A stretch of 64,000 bases of DNA, taken from contig JAACJK010000060.1 in the NCBI GenBank assembly GCA_013368325.1, forward strand, positions 620,001-684,000, in the 5' to 3' direction. Of this stretch, positions 1 to 9,681 are shown in pieces. Under the pieces are notes generated by a model, which saw only the letters and a list, made by a program, of their open reading frames with translations, did not search any database and had not been told where the DNA came from. How positions within the stretch are numbered: the stretch's first letter is position 1; the number at the start of each line of letters is the position of its first letter. This stretch comes from Ephemerocybe angulata (lineage: Eukaryota > Basidiomycota > Agaricomycetes > Agaricales > Psathyrellaceae). Position numbers and translations under genes: made by a program.

Positions 1-297
1 TTGTCCCCCACGTTCACATTTCCGAAGAAACGAAGTCTCCGATCCAAAGCAGCCTCGTCGAATTTGTGGGTGCAGTTCTGCGAGTTGAAGTCAGGTTCTG
101 GTGATAAGTTGGATAATTCCGCTGCATACCTTGACCTCAGGGTGGTCTGGTGCTACTCCGTAGCGTACGAGTCCATGGGGTGACCATAGTCGGTCGAATA
201 AGTGGATTCTATATTCCAAAGTTTGGGGGAGTAATTTGTGTAACCTCGACGCGACATAGAACGCGGAGGGTCCTCCACCGATGATGGCCAACTTCAT
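1..297 (-). CDS. ARH1: NADPH:adrenodoxin (ferredoxin) oxidoreductase, 5' part of copy A (cut by window edge)
   Basis: This is the N-terminal part of a mitochondrial flavoprotein that passes electrons from NADPH to ferredoxin/adrenodoxin for Fe-S cluster and heme A synthesis. Exon 1 (297-130) begins MKLAIIGGGPSAFYVASRL, which is the FAD-binding Rossmann motif GGGPSAFY. A 52-nt intron (129-78) follows, and exon 2 runs from 77 off the left edge with the conserved run NCTHKFDEAA. It matches copy B at 9498-7812 almost perfectly; exon 1 differs by one residue (Glu for Asp in QTLEYRIH). No mitochondrial presequence precedes the motif. The CTAG (CTGTAG in copy B) just upstream of the ATG could be a 3' splice site, so a presequence exon further upstream is possible. 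Whether this copy is complete cannot be seen here. Confidence 0.85.
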
Positions 298-508
298 CGA
301 CGTCTAGAGCATCAGAAAAAGAAGTGGATTCAGGTTGTCGTCGTCGTCTGTCGTGCTGGTCGTCGTCGGGAACAGCGAACAAGGTCCCGCCGCCGGGTCT
401 AATGGATTATGGGCTTATCTCGGAGTCTGAATTATTCCCAGTTCGGCATGCCGCTGACTGTACGTAACCTTCGGCATAATCGGGCAGAGGTTCTTGTCAT
501 TCTACCAC
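298..508. repeat. Duplicated upstream region of ARH1 copy A
   Basis: This stretch is a diverged copy of 9499-9680, the short interval between ARH1 copy B and OMA1. The similarity ends with the shared block CTTGTCATTCTACCAC (493-508, matching 9665-9680). In copy B the OMA1 start codon comes 1 nt later. Here unrelated sequence follows, so one end of the duplication lies at the start of OMA1. Confidence 0.7.
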
Positions 509-824
509 CGTCGGTCGCTCAGGTCAAGCAGACTGCGCGCGTTGCCCCAAGCACGGCCTTCCAATCTTGGACTCTCAAGTGCCCTCTGTCATTGCGATCC
601 GCTATTCTACACGCCGTCTATCTCTACTCGACACCCTCCCCGCGCCAAAGCCCTCCCTTTCGACTCTCTCCATTCCCAGGCTCCGCCAGCCCTTGCACCT
701 CTGACCCCGCGTTCCAGCATGTCCCTGCACTCGTTTGCGCAACATCGCGCGCGTCCCTTTCCTGCGAGCCCCGCCATCTCGCGTCCCTACCACCATCGGC
801 CCCGATCTCGATGAAGTCGCCTTG
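509..824. other. No gene assigned: C/T-rich stretch
   Basis: A pyrimidine-rich stretch between the duplicated ARH1 upstream region and the end of the minus-strand intron-dense unit. Two plus-strand frames are open through much of it, with Pro/Ser/Arg-rich translations of low complexity and no recognisable domain. It could be a remnant or untranslated sequence. Confidence 0.3.
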
Positions 825-1778
825 TTACATCAGGTCAGTGTCGTCGCAGACACCATGAAAGATGGCGGCTAGATGGATGCGTGAGTCCCTGCCTGGAATC
901 GTAGAAGAGATTTGGGTACTCACCACCTGTAACACCCAGCGCGCAGAACCTTGCAAGGGCCGAGTACGCGAGGCCCCAGTCATACCCGAGGTCAAAACGC
1001 GGCCTCCACGGTGAGAGACACGACCGATATCAGCTAGGTATGTGTGTGAGTCCTTGGTGTGAATCAAAGATGGATCCCGAATACTCACCCTCGATGCTAT
1101 CAGCCGTACCACCCATGCAACGGAACCCCTTCGTCCCACCCCCACCACACACGCGATGTATGCAAGACCGACGACTGGCAATATCCCCGACGAGCTCAAC
1201 ACCATACTCCGCGCCGATGGCGCGCGGGACGAAGACTGTGCAGCAGCCACGACGCTCTCGATCGCAGCGACATGCCCTCACGACGCGCAAGACGACGACT
1301 GCGAGGGACAAAGGGAGCCGGCGACGGGTATGCAGCTGAAACACGGCAAAAGTGAGTTCACGATGATGAAGCAGATTCAAATCGCGAGACTTACCTACCT
1401 CTCTTATTGTAGTGCACCATAGAGATGGTGCAAGCACCATATCTCCACCAGTGCCACGATATGGCGCGGTCACGATGGCGAAGACCAACACGAATGCTGT
1501 AAATGATAGTGAGTAAAAATTGACCCAGAATGAAACGAAACACCGTACTTACCACTCACAGCATAGCGCCGACAACGACCAACCAACCGTACCAGCTTTT
1601 CGACGAGGTCCGCGTGATGGGCATCCCCGACGACGTGCGGCCTCGATCACCGAGCGACGTGTCTACAACGCCGGCGACGACGACGACGAGGGGCCAAAGA
1701 CCGACGACGAGAATATGACTGAAGCACGAATAAAGTGAGTCCAAGCTGAAGGAAAAGCGATACCAAAGACTGACCTGG

Positions 1779-2566
1779 CTATAGCACGGCACTTTCTCTA
1801 GGAACCGCATCCACACGGCCGCCGGCCACTCTCGACGAAGGTACAAGGTGTTCAGCGACGGGGGATGGCTTGGTTACGGCGGAGGCGATGGCGAGACGGC
1901 GACATGAGGTCTGGAATCGAGAAGGTGAGTTAAATCTGGCCCAGAGCGAAATGGACGGCGTACTGACCTTATTTTGCCCGAAGCCGACAACGACGGCGAC
2001 CAACACGACCTGTCCTCCCACCCGCGCCGCATTGGTGACGACGACGAGCAGCCCAGGCGACGACCGCGTCGTCATCTGGAAGTAAGGATGGTCAGCTCAG
2101 GAAGACGCTGCACTCGGAACGGAGGGACGTACCGACGGCGCAGGCTTCGGGCTGAGACGACGTTCACGGGCCTCGACGACGAGATGGTGCAGCGACGGCG
2201 ACGGCTGTGGGTGTTCACAGAGGACCAACATGTCGGTGAGCGTTGTAGTACCTCGTTGCCTGGACGGATCGCTTACCATGCACAGTGAGCTCAGGCTCTT
2301 CGACGCCATCGCCCACGACGGCCTGCTATCCATCCTGGTGTCGAGGTCGTCAGAGCTGGACAGTGGGTGGTACGTCAGCATGCACCCCGACGGCGAGCTC
2401 GACGACTCACCGAAAACACACGACGACCGCGAACGCGGTGACGACCATGGGCACGGCTAGAAAATATGTGTGGGGTGAGTGTAGTATCCTGTCGTTCGGT
2501 GAATACGAACTCACTGGAGGTGCTGTACTCGGAGGCGTCGACAACGACGGTAGACCTTGAGCTCAT
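1779..2566 (-). CDS. Candidate 162-residue protein spliced from six exons, hydrophobic segments
   Basis: Not recognised. Exons 2566-2515, 2456-2411, 2355-2277, 2204-2133, 2075-1968 and 1910-1779 join in one open frame of 489 nt, with intron phases matching at every junction. The product starts MSSRSTVVVDASEYSTS. It contains two hydrophobic stretches, VPMVVTAFAVVVCF and, later, VVLVAVVVGFG, which could span a membrane. The second half of the protein is Arg/Ser/Pro-rich. The ATG lies in the last unit of a 13-bp tandem repeat. A further intron-like segment (1774-1719) follows the stop, so the true 3' end is uncertain. The support is splice and frame consistency only; there is no family match. 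Confidence 0.35.
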
Positions 2567-2623
2567 CGTCGGAGCTCATCGTCGGGGCTCATCGTCGGAG
2601 CTCATCGTCGGAGCTCATCGACG
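2559..2623. repeat. 13-bp tandem repeat, five units
   Basis: Five head-to-tail copies of GAGCTCATCGTCG: 2559-2571, 2572-2584, 2585-2597 (one A to G change), 2598-2610, and 2611-2623 (T to A change). Because 13 is not a multiple of three, each unit shifts the frame. On the minus strand every frame then meets TGA within the array. Confidence 0.9.
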
Positions 2624-3170
2624 GCGAGAAGCCAGAGTCTGCGGACAGTGGGGTGAGTAGGTGTCGGAGGATGTGAACCGACGTCGTACTCACAGTCTAG
2701 CAGGCATGGTGGTCGCTGGGCATCACAGTGAGCAGGTCACTGACAGCGACGGGAGCTCGTCCGCCATCGCCTGTGGAGGACGTTGTCAGTGCGTATCGCA
2801 GTCTCTAAACCATCGTACTCACTGTGTGGAAGGTCGTGCTCGATGTGCTCGACGACGGCGAAGGTGGGGGACAAAGGGAAGGAAAGGACGTGGCAGGCAG
2901 AGCGGAGGTAAGCGAGCGACTATATAAACAGCGCAGGGTCAATATAAACATGCCATCACGAATGCAGATAGGGGCGTGAACGCGACGCGCCGACTTACCT
3001 CGAGCTCGTCGTGGACGACGACGACGAGCAGCGGGGATGGCGAGGGTGGATGGCGAGAGGCACGACGTCGACGAGCAGAGTGTAAAAGGCTGGTAGAGTG
3101 AAGATGCTTGGTGGAAAGGGAGGAAAGAGGGAATTGGGATGATGGAGGATTGGACTTGCTCGTCCCAGCC

Positions 3171-3176
3171 TTTATA
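3171..3176 (-). promoter_or_regulatory. TATA box of the intron-dense unit
   Basis: TATAAA on the minus strand, in the context GATGTATAAAGGC. It lies upstream of a CT-rich leader and of the first intron-like segment (2998-2920), as expected for transcription leftward into the 825-3180 unit. Confidence 0.5.
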
Positions 3177-3414
3177 CATCTCCCATCCCTACTTTCCCTC
3201 CCCATCCGTCCGCTCGGCGGGTCTCGGCGCGCGTTCTCGTACACAAAGCTCTCATGTACGTACATACAAATGCAATATACTCGCTCCCGTTGAATGGAAT
3301 ACATAGCGCGTACGTACCTACGTCGTATCGACCATCCGGCCATACTTAGCTCCAAGTTCTCCCAAGTTATCTTCGCTTGTGCAGCGCCGGGTCTCGCCTT
3401 GGGCTGGGATCAAG

Positions 3415-3435
3415 CTGTCTGTCTGTCTGTCTGTC
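3415..3435. repeat. CTGT microsatellite
   Basis: Five perfect CTGT tetranucleotide units plus one base, in a purine/pyrimidine-skewed region without an assignable gene. Confidence 0.9.
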
Positions 3436-3699
3436 GTCTGGTGTGATTTGATGGGTTGCCAAGCACCGATCTGTGCGCTTGTGTGAGAGAAGGCGGGATG
3501 GGTGTGTGCGAGATGGGGGAGCAGGAGGGCGACGATGCTCCGGATGGCTTTTGAAGATCGCGATCCGCCGTCGTGCCCTTGGAGCACGGGGTGGGTGATA
3601 TCAGTCTAGGAGGACACTGTATCAGCAACAGAGGTGGTGTCTGAGGTTCGCTGTGCAGACGTATTTGTGTTTTCAACGAATACGCTAGGATTGAGCGCG

Positions 3700-5745
3700 C
3701 GTTCGCAGAATTGCAAACGTCCGATGCGAGGTTGACTTGGGCTTTGGGGGATCGGATCGGGGGTTCTCACCAGGAACAGGGTGTCGTTAGGGTACGTTTG
3801 TATGTGATATCTAGGTGTGCGGTGGACAGGTTGTGGGTGGTGGAATGGGAGTATGGGGTCGAGGTGGTGTTGCGATGCCGGTTTTCAAGGGATTTGACTT
3901 CTCTCATTCGCGTCTTCGATTGGGCTTGCTCTTGGTTAACTCTGAATGGACGTATATATCATTTGAAATAGACTAATGTGTGCCTCTGTGCTATGGTGCT
4001 TTGGAACTGCACGAATTGCACAGGGGAGGACATGCGGCTTCCGTCGATTTGAAGCAAGTACGAAGGTCATTCGCGTTATTCTAAATACCTTTCTGAGGAA
4101 ATCTATAGTTTATAGTTGCACCCATAATGTACATTAGACCCAATCCTACATGTAAAGTGAGCTGGATATCGTATAAATACTGTTGTTTCGGTGAACGAGG
4201 CGCGCCTGGCTATTTTGCTTGCGCAACATCGGCAAGTCTAACTGACGCGAAATCATTTTCTACCTTAAGCTGGGTATAGCCCAGCAGAGGTGCCAAATTA
4301 AGTGTTAGCCGGCAGGACTGTATCTCTCGAAGTAATGAGTTATACTTTGTGCCCTATCGCACAGGCATGTAACATTGGTCTATTAGTCTCAATGAGGACT
4401 GGGAGACCTCTAAGTCTCCCAGATCTTCTTAACCTTATCTCTCTACTAACGTCATATTAGTCCAATTATCCAATACATCAGAATGTAGAGGTTATCCTTG
4501 TAACACGATGTCCGTGAAATTGCAGTTCTATTGTTGTCTGCGCCAAGGACGGCTCACGACCTGTCGACGCCGACATCCGGGCCTGGCTAGCTACTCGTAG
4601 CGGGCATAACAGGCGCCGTAAGCCTGTCTGTACTCTAAGTCCACAGTGAAACTCAGTCACAAGCTAAATACCTCTGGCAGGCGTTGGAGGTGCGAATTCT
4701 GAAGACGCCTGAATGGAAAGATTTGTCAAATTGCGGCTGTGATTCCGGACTATGGAGGCCTGCGCTGTGGTGTAGGCACCGCGCTGTTACCTCTCGGATC
4801 TCTCGGTGTCATGCGGGGCTTGCGGTATCGCGCATCATTTCTCGTTTATTGAACGCTACGGAATCCGGAAGAGCTGCAACAGAGCCGAGACTTGTTTAAA
4901 CAAATTACGTTCCATCATGACATGCTCGCGGCGACGCCCCGCCTCACCTTCTCACCCATACACTCCGTGCCTGCCAGCGCACTGTGACTCGTCAGAATAG
5001 CGGCATTCGGAACATGGACTGGCATCCGGGATATGCACGAGCAACGCAATCACTCGGTTTCCGGGCATGATCTCATTCCCGTTGCATTCTCTTCGACATC
5101 GTGCGCTTCACACGAGCCTGCTCGTCTCATGCTACTCAATGAGCCAATCCCACCATTTTGGAAACCTTTTAGGAATGATTTCGCCCCGTCGCGACCCGCG
5201 AACCGCATCAAACGCGCGTCGAGACTTTGGGCGCTTATCTCATCAGCGGGCGCTATTTTGGGCCGAAGCCCAATCCGGGTGTCGCCTCGTGCCGCGGGGC
5301 TCGCAAAATCACTCTCAGGGGTTAGTATGGGGTCTGTAGTCTAGGTTCACGCGTAGAATTTCGCGTGCGTCGCGTATTCGGATTCGCAGAGGCCGTTGAG
5401 AGGCGGTGCGTGGCGGGAACACTCAATGGTAAGCGACGTCGATCAGGCGAGTGACAACGGCATTACTTAACTTGGCAATGGGATGCGGAGAGTCGAGACC
5501 CTGGAGAAAGCCATATGTCAGAGGACGCAAGACTGTTGGAGAGTGAATACGTACCGTCTAGCTGCATTGCTCGTTGCGAGGATAGACTTGAAGGCCGTGG
5601 CCCGCGAGGGCGAGTTTTGGGGGCCAGAGGGACGGCATGAGAATTACCGTGGCACGGAATGGAATGGATGGTGGGGGGATATAATTGCCAATGTCAATCA
5701 ACCTTAACTCTATCAAATGAATTGGTTGACATACATTTTAGCGTT
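3700..5745. other. No gene assigned, partly AT-rich intergenic DNA
   Basis: No open frame in this stretch shows a recognisable domain or a convincing exon chain. From about 3950 to 4700 the composition is AT-rich and includes the LTR-like block listed separately. From 4900 to 5740 it is more GC-rich, with short open frames that look random. I see nothing else to name. Confidence 0.5.
4303..4476 (+). mobile_element. LTR-like retroelement remnant
   Basis: The block begins TGTTAGCC and ends near AATACA, giving the TG...CA ends expected for a solo long terminal repeat. It contains a short hairpin at 4399-4422 (stem CTGGGAGA / TCTCCCAG). No clear target-site duplication is visible and no internal retroelement genes are next to it. 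The assignment rests on ends and composition only and could be wrong. Confidence 0.25.
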
Positions 5746-5748
5746 TAG

Positions 5749-7424
5749 TCATGACGTGCATGGTGGCGGCGCCTGTGGGACGTTAGCCAAAAAAGGCGAA
5801 TCGTGGGTGCAAGGAAAATGACGTACCTTACGGCCATGTTCCGGGAGCGCTGCGAGGGCATCGTCATGGCGGAAAACATGGGGATGCCGTGCACCCCACA
5901 GAAACAGGTTGCGCTGCAATTGAAGGGAGTAAGAATAGATGTCCAAGTTTGACGTCTCGACGCGCGGAATTGGGCTCACCGGAGTGGGATGGCAATATAT
6001 GTATGGATCGAGATCCGGCGAGCGGGGTGGGCTGGGAAGTGCAAGGCCGGCCCTGTTGATTAACGTGAGCGTGCGCGCGGGTGCGTTATGTTGCCTAACA
6101 GCGAATGGAGAGGACGCACCCGGGCCTGGATGACAAAGTATATATGAATCGAAATCTGGCGAGCGGCGTAGCATGAAGAGGTTTCTATTGGCGGGCGTGA
6201 GTGTGTGCTCCTGGGTGAACGAGGTGACGCACCGGACGATGGATGGAAAAGTATGTGCCATCGAAATCCGGCAAAAGTGGCAAAGGCTGTTGAACGTAGC
6301 GTGTGGTCAGCTTGCGGGTAAATCGTGCGAGGTACGTGCCTGTTGTCAAAACATCCGGCGACGATGTGGTGGTGTCGTGGGCGGCGGCGCCGCCCACGCC
6401 GCTTCGGGGCCTAAACGGCAAAATATGGATGGATCGAAATCCCGCGACATGGCCTGGAGCCGTAGAAAGTCATTGAGGTGAAGAAATGTCATTGTGACGG
6501 AGAAAGCCATAATGGGCGAAGGAACGTACGCCTGTGAACCAGCTTTCCCCCGTCGTCAAAATATCCCGCGGCAGTCGTGACGGTGGCTTCGGGGCTGGAT
6601 CGACAAAATATGTATGTATCGAAATCCCGCGAGATGGCATGGAGCGCTGACATTAGTGAAGAGAAGTCCACCAGACTTGGGAACGTACGGCTGTGAGCAA
6701 GGCCCGGGGTACTAGGTGTGGCCTGAAAGAATCGCAATGTGTGTATGAATCGAAATCCCGCGAGACGGCCGAGAGCGACAGGGAGTGTGTGTGTGTGTGA
6801 GTTGAATGGCCTCGGGAACGTAGGCCTGTGAGCAAGCGGTGTAGTCAGTAAGTTTGAAGGGGAGGAAGTTGTCAACGGAGGTGGAAACGTACGACTGCGA
6901 AGGTGCACCGGGGAGCGAGGCAGACGGCTCAAATGACATTGTATATATGGATCGAAATCCCCCGAGGGCAGCTCAGCTACGAATGGGCATCGTACTGTCA
7001 TGGAAGACTTCGTAGCGTAATGGTGGCGACAGCTGGACGACCTGAGAAAAGCGCGAGGAGAAATGAATACTGTCAAGGAAGGTCAAGAGTTAATTCTAGA
7101 GGCTTTGGGAAAGAACCTACCTTGTGCATAACGCACTGCTCTGCTACCTAGTCCCTCCCAGCGTAAAAAAGGTTGGAATGTGTCTTGTGTCCAGCGAGCG
7201 TATGATGATGCAACTCCAGTCGGCGACGAGCAGTCAGCGGCAGCAGTCGTAAGCGGAGGTGAAGGCGTAGGGAGTCTGGGGAGCCAAAAGGGCGTCCGCC
7301 AAAGAGTAAGGGAAGAATGGGCATCCGTCAGAGGGTAAAGGGAGGAAGGGCGTAGGAACACGATTGAGTCAGCACGCCTGAGACAATTACGACGGTATTT
7401 CGACGTGGCAGGGACTAGGCGCAA
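5749..7424 (-). other. Minus-strand unit with repeated exon/intron-like modules
   Basis: On the minus strand a module recurs: a block like CGCGGGATTTCGAT then CATACATATTTTGTC and CCAG, followed by GCCC-type exon-like sequence, then GCTCACAG and CGTACGTTCC. The blocks resemble 3' splice sites (CTCACAG, TCCAG) and donor sites (GTACGT). A likely intron, GTAGGT...GACAG, lies at about 7121-7070. Open stretches on this strand repeatedly translate to D-F-D-x-Y-I-x-C (for example SPDFDSYILCHP and SRDFDTYIFCRS), but in differing frames. I do not recognise a protein family. It may be a gene built from duplicated small exons, or a decayed array. Confidence 0.4.
6007..6960 (-). repeat. Seven-copy dispersed repeat (ATCGAAATC core)
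   Basis: The core ATCGAAATC (ATCGAGATC in the first copy) starts at 6007, 6148, 6260, 6433, 6618, 6749 and 6951. Each copy is preceded on the plus strand by an A/T/G-rich run such as ATATGTATGG and followed by CC(C/G)GCGAG-like sequence. Spacings are 112-202 bp, so this is an imperfect array rather than a strict tandem repeat. A TG microsatellite lies nearby at about 6783-6799. Confidence 0.75.
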
Positions 7425-7811
7425 GAGGTTGCTTGCGGGTGGAATGATTTTTGACGGCAGTGACTCGGGATCCGACTTGGCAAGCGAAAGTTGAGATTTA
7501 TTCAGAGTATTCTAGAGGGTGGTATGTACAGAAAGGCACATGAAAAGACAGTCATTACCGCCCTCATTGCTTTAAAGACTGGAGTCTACCCAAGGGTGAG
7601 TTGGAAAGACGAGGATGTGAGGGCTACGCACCTTTGATGGGATAGCCGAGGCGACTAGCCCCGGTCGCGCTCAAGGTTACTGTCACTGCTGTGACTGTGA
7701 CCGCTCGAGCACATAAAAGCAGGGGAAAGAGCCAGGGTGCTCATCCATCCCCCCCGTCATGCCCATGCCCTGTCGCTTGTCCATCCCCCATGCCATCACG
7801 CCGCTCCACAG
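7425..7811. other. Gap downstream of ARH1 copy B
   Basis: No gene seen. AATAAA on the minus strand (about 7495-7500, within TGAATAAATC) could be a polyadenylation signal for transcripts coming from ARH1 copy B. The plus strand is C-rich and low in complexity from 7740 onward. Confidence 0.35.
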
Positions 7812-9498
7812 TCACCCAACTGTATGCCCCTCCGCCATGCCCTCACACCCCGCCAGGCCCACCCACCGTCGCCACCACGTCCGCAAGCCGTCGCTCGTGC
7901 TGCCCCCATGCTGCACGCCCCTCCACTGTACGTCCGCACGCACCTCGTAGTTATGCCCGTAGACACCTCCATGTATTAGATAGACACACGGCTCCGGCGG
8001 CGGGGGACATAACGTCCCCCTGCTCGTCGGAGTCGCAATGAAAGGGGGGCGGAGCTTTAAACACCTATGAAAAACCGCTGAAAGTCCGTTTTGTGGCAAG
8101 GAAAGACACCCAGCTCGCACCTGCCCCCGTCGCATTTCCTCCTCATCAATCCGCTTCCAGTCAGGATACTCCACGATGTTTCGTTCCCTGATGCCGTGGA
8201 CCACCTCTTCCGGTAACTCCTCCAGCGACGGGTCAGGATTCAGAACGCCCTCCGTGCCCTCGAGCGGGTTCATATGATCGTTCACGATCGTCTCCGCGAC
8301 GTCGTACGCATTCATCATCGTCGCCGCCAGCACCCCGTGTGCACCCGTCGAAGCCCAGCCACTTCCGTACACGTTCCGCAACGTCGTACCGGCGTTCGTG
8401 ACGATGCGGTTGGAAAGGGTGCGGAGATGCCCCAGCCCCGGGTCGAAGTACGGCGCGGTGGGCTCGCCATGGAAGCCGAGCGACGTCACAACGAGGTCCG
8501 TCGCGACCGTCGACGTCTCGCCCGCCGGCACCGCACGCTGCGTGGCAGGATCCACCACCGTGTGCGCGAGGGAGAGCTGCGCGCGCGTGTTCTCCGGCGA
8601 CGGCACCATGAGCCCCGCGGGGGACCGGTAGAAGTCGAGGGACCACGTCTTCGCGGTCGTGCCAAAGGTGTTTTTGGACCCCTTGGAGAGCAGCTGCAGC
8701 ACACGGGTTTGCTGGCGCGTCAGCGGGACGCCCTCGGAGGGCTGCAGGAGCGCTGGGGCGAGAGGAACCATCGACGCATCGGGCAGGTTGATCATCTCCC
8801 GCAGCTCTTTCATGGTAAAGGCCGCCTCGAGCGGGCCCCGCCGGCCCACGATGGAGACGTGTTTGACGGTGGACTCGGCCAGGACGTCGAGCACGCGCTC
8901 GGGGACGTCGTATTTGCGCAGAACGTCGACGTGGGTCAGCAGCATTCTCGCGACATCGAGAGAGACGTTTCCGTTGCCAATGAGGGAGACATGAGAAAGC
9001 TTGTCAAGAGGGGGTGGGCTCGGTGCGTTGGGGTGTTGGGTGTACCAGTGGACCATGGACAGAGCCGAGATGCAGATGGCAGATGGAGGCAGTTCCGAGT
9101 GCCTTTTGGGCAAAGTACACCCCGTGGCGAAGACGACATGAGAGTAGTTTGAGAAGACAGACGACAGAGGTAGCTTCACGGTGTGTTGGATTGGACTTGG
9201 ACTGTCCCCCACGTTCACATTTCCGAAGAAACGAAGTCTGCGATCCAAAGCAGCCTCGTCGAATTTGTGGGTGCAGTTCTTCGTGTTCAAGTCAGGTTCT
9301 GGTGATAAGTTGGAGATTTCCGGTGCGCACCTTGACCTCAGGGTGATCTGGTGCTACCCCGTAGCGTACGAGCCCATGGGGTGACCATAGTCGGTCGAAT
9401 AAGTGGATTCTATAGTCCAAAGTTTGGGGGAGTAATTTGTGTAACCTCGACGCGACATAGAACGCGGAGGGCCCTCCACCGATAATGGCCAACTTCAT
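7812..9498 (-). CDS. ARH1: NADPH:adrenodoxin (ferredoxin) oxidoreductase, copy B
   Basis: This FAD/NADPH mitochondrial reductase feeds electrons to ferredoxin. Exon 1 (9498-9331) carries the FAD motif GGGPSAFYVASRL. A 52-nt intron (9330-9279) separates it from exon 2, which begins NCTHKFDEAALDRRLRFFGN. The NADPH-binding motif GNGNVSLDVARML and the run GRRGPLEAAFTMKELREM are present, as is the conserved GSGWASTGAHGVLAATMMNA. Family similarity ends near RIDEEEMRRGQV (about 8121). Beyond that the open frame continues to a stop at 7812 through roughly 100 residues of unrelated, low-complexity sequence. The usual C-terminal tail of the family is not seen. Either an intron with a weak donor (GTGCGAG at 8120) follows, or the 3' end was replaced. 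The start chosen is the ATG at the FAD motif. An upstream presequence exon, with CTGTAG as its 3' splice site, is possible. Confidence 0.85.
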
Positions 9499-9681
9499 CG
9501 ACGTCTACAGCATGTGAAGAAGTAGATTCGGGTTGTCGTCGATGTGCTGGTCGTCGTTGGGAACAACGTGCAAACTTGACTGGCGCCGAATTATTCGTAA
9601 TCCGATATGCCGTTGGTACGTCAGCCACGGCATCCAATTCGAGCGCTTGTCAAGAGCAGCTGCACTTGTCATTCTACCACT
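9499..9681. promoter_or_regulatory. Short divergent promoter between ARH1 copy B and OMA1
   Basis: Only 183 bp separate the two start codons of genes transcribed in opposite directions, and both products are mitochondrial. A related copy of this interval occurs at 298-508. No TATA box stands out. Part of it may encode an ARH1 presequence exon on the minus strand. Confidence 0.5.

Larger units (their letters stand above)
825..3180 (-). other. Intron-dense minus-strand transcription unit of unknown function
   Basis: Read on the minus strand, this region holds about 14 closely spaced intron-like segments. Each begins GTGAGT, GTAAGT, GTCAGT or GTACGT, contains ACTCAC or CTGAC, and ends YAG. Examples are 2998-2920, 2822-2771, 2744-2697, 2693-2639, 2514-2457, 2410-2356, 2276-2205, 2132-2076, 1967-1911, 1774-1719, 1552-1497, 1394-1336, 1088-1034 and 923-869. 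Sizes are 48-79 nt. The intervening exon-like blocks are mostly 26-250 nt (one apparent block is only 3 nt) and are rich in GTC/CGT triplets. A TATAAA box sits at the 5' end. I do not recognise the product. The frame is not continuous through the whole unit: a 13-bp tandem repeat (2559-2623) closes all three minus-strand frames. It may therefore be several small genes, a decayed gene or a spliced non-coding RNA. One coherent coding chain inside it is listed separately. Confidence 0.5.

Noticed and set aside
409..858. 149-residue Pro/Ser-rich plus-strand frame
   Set aside because: It overlaps the duplicated ARH1 upstream region, is low in complexity, has no homologous feature and overlaps the end of the minus-strand spliced unit.
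8274..9152. 292-residue plus-strand frame opposite ARH1 copy B
   Set aside because: Antisense shadow of a well-supported coding exon; Arg-rich composition with no motif.
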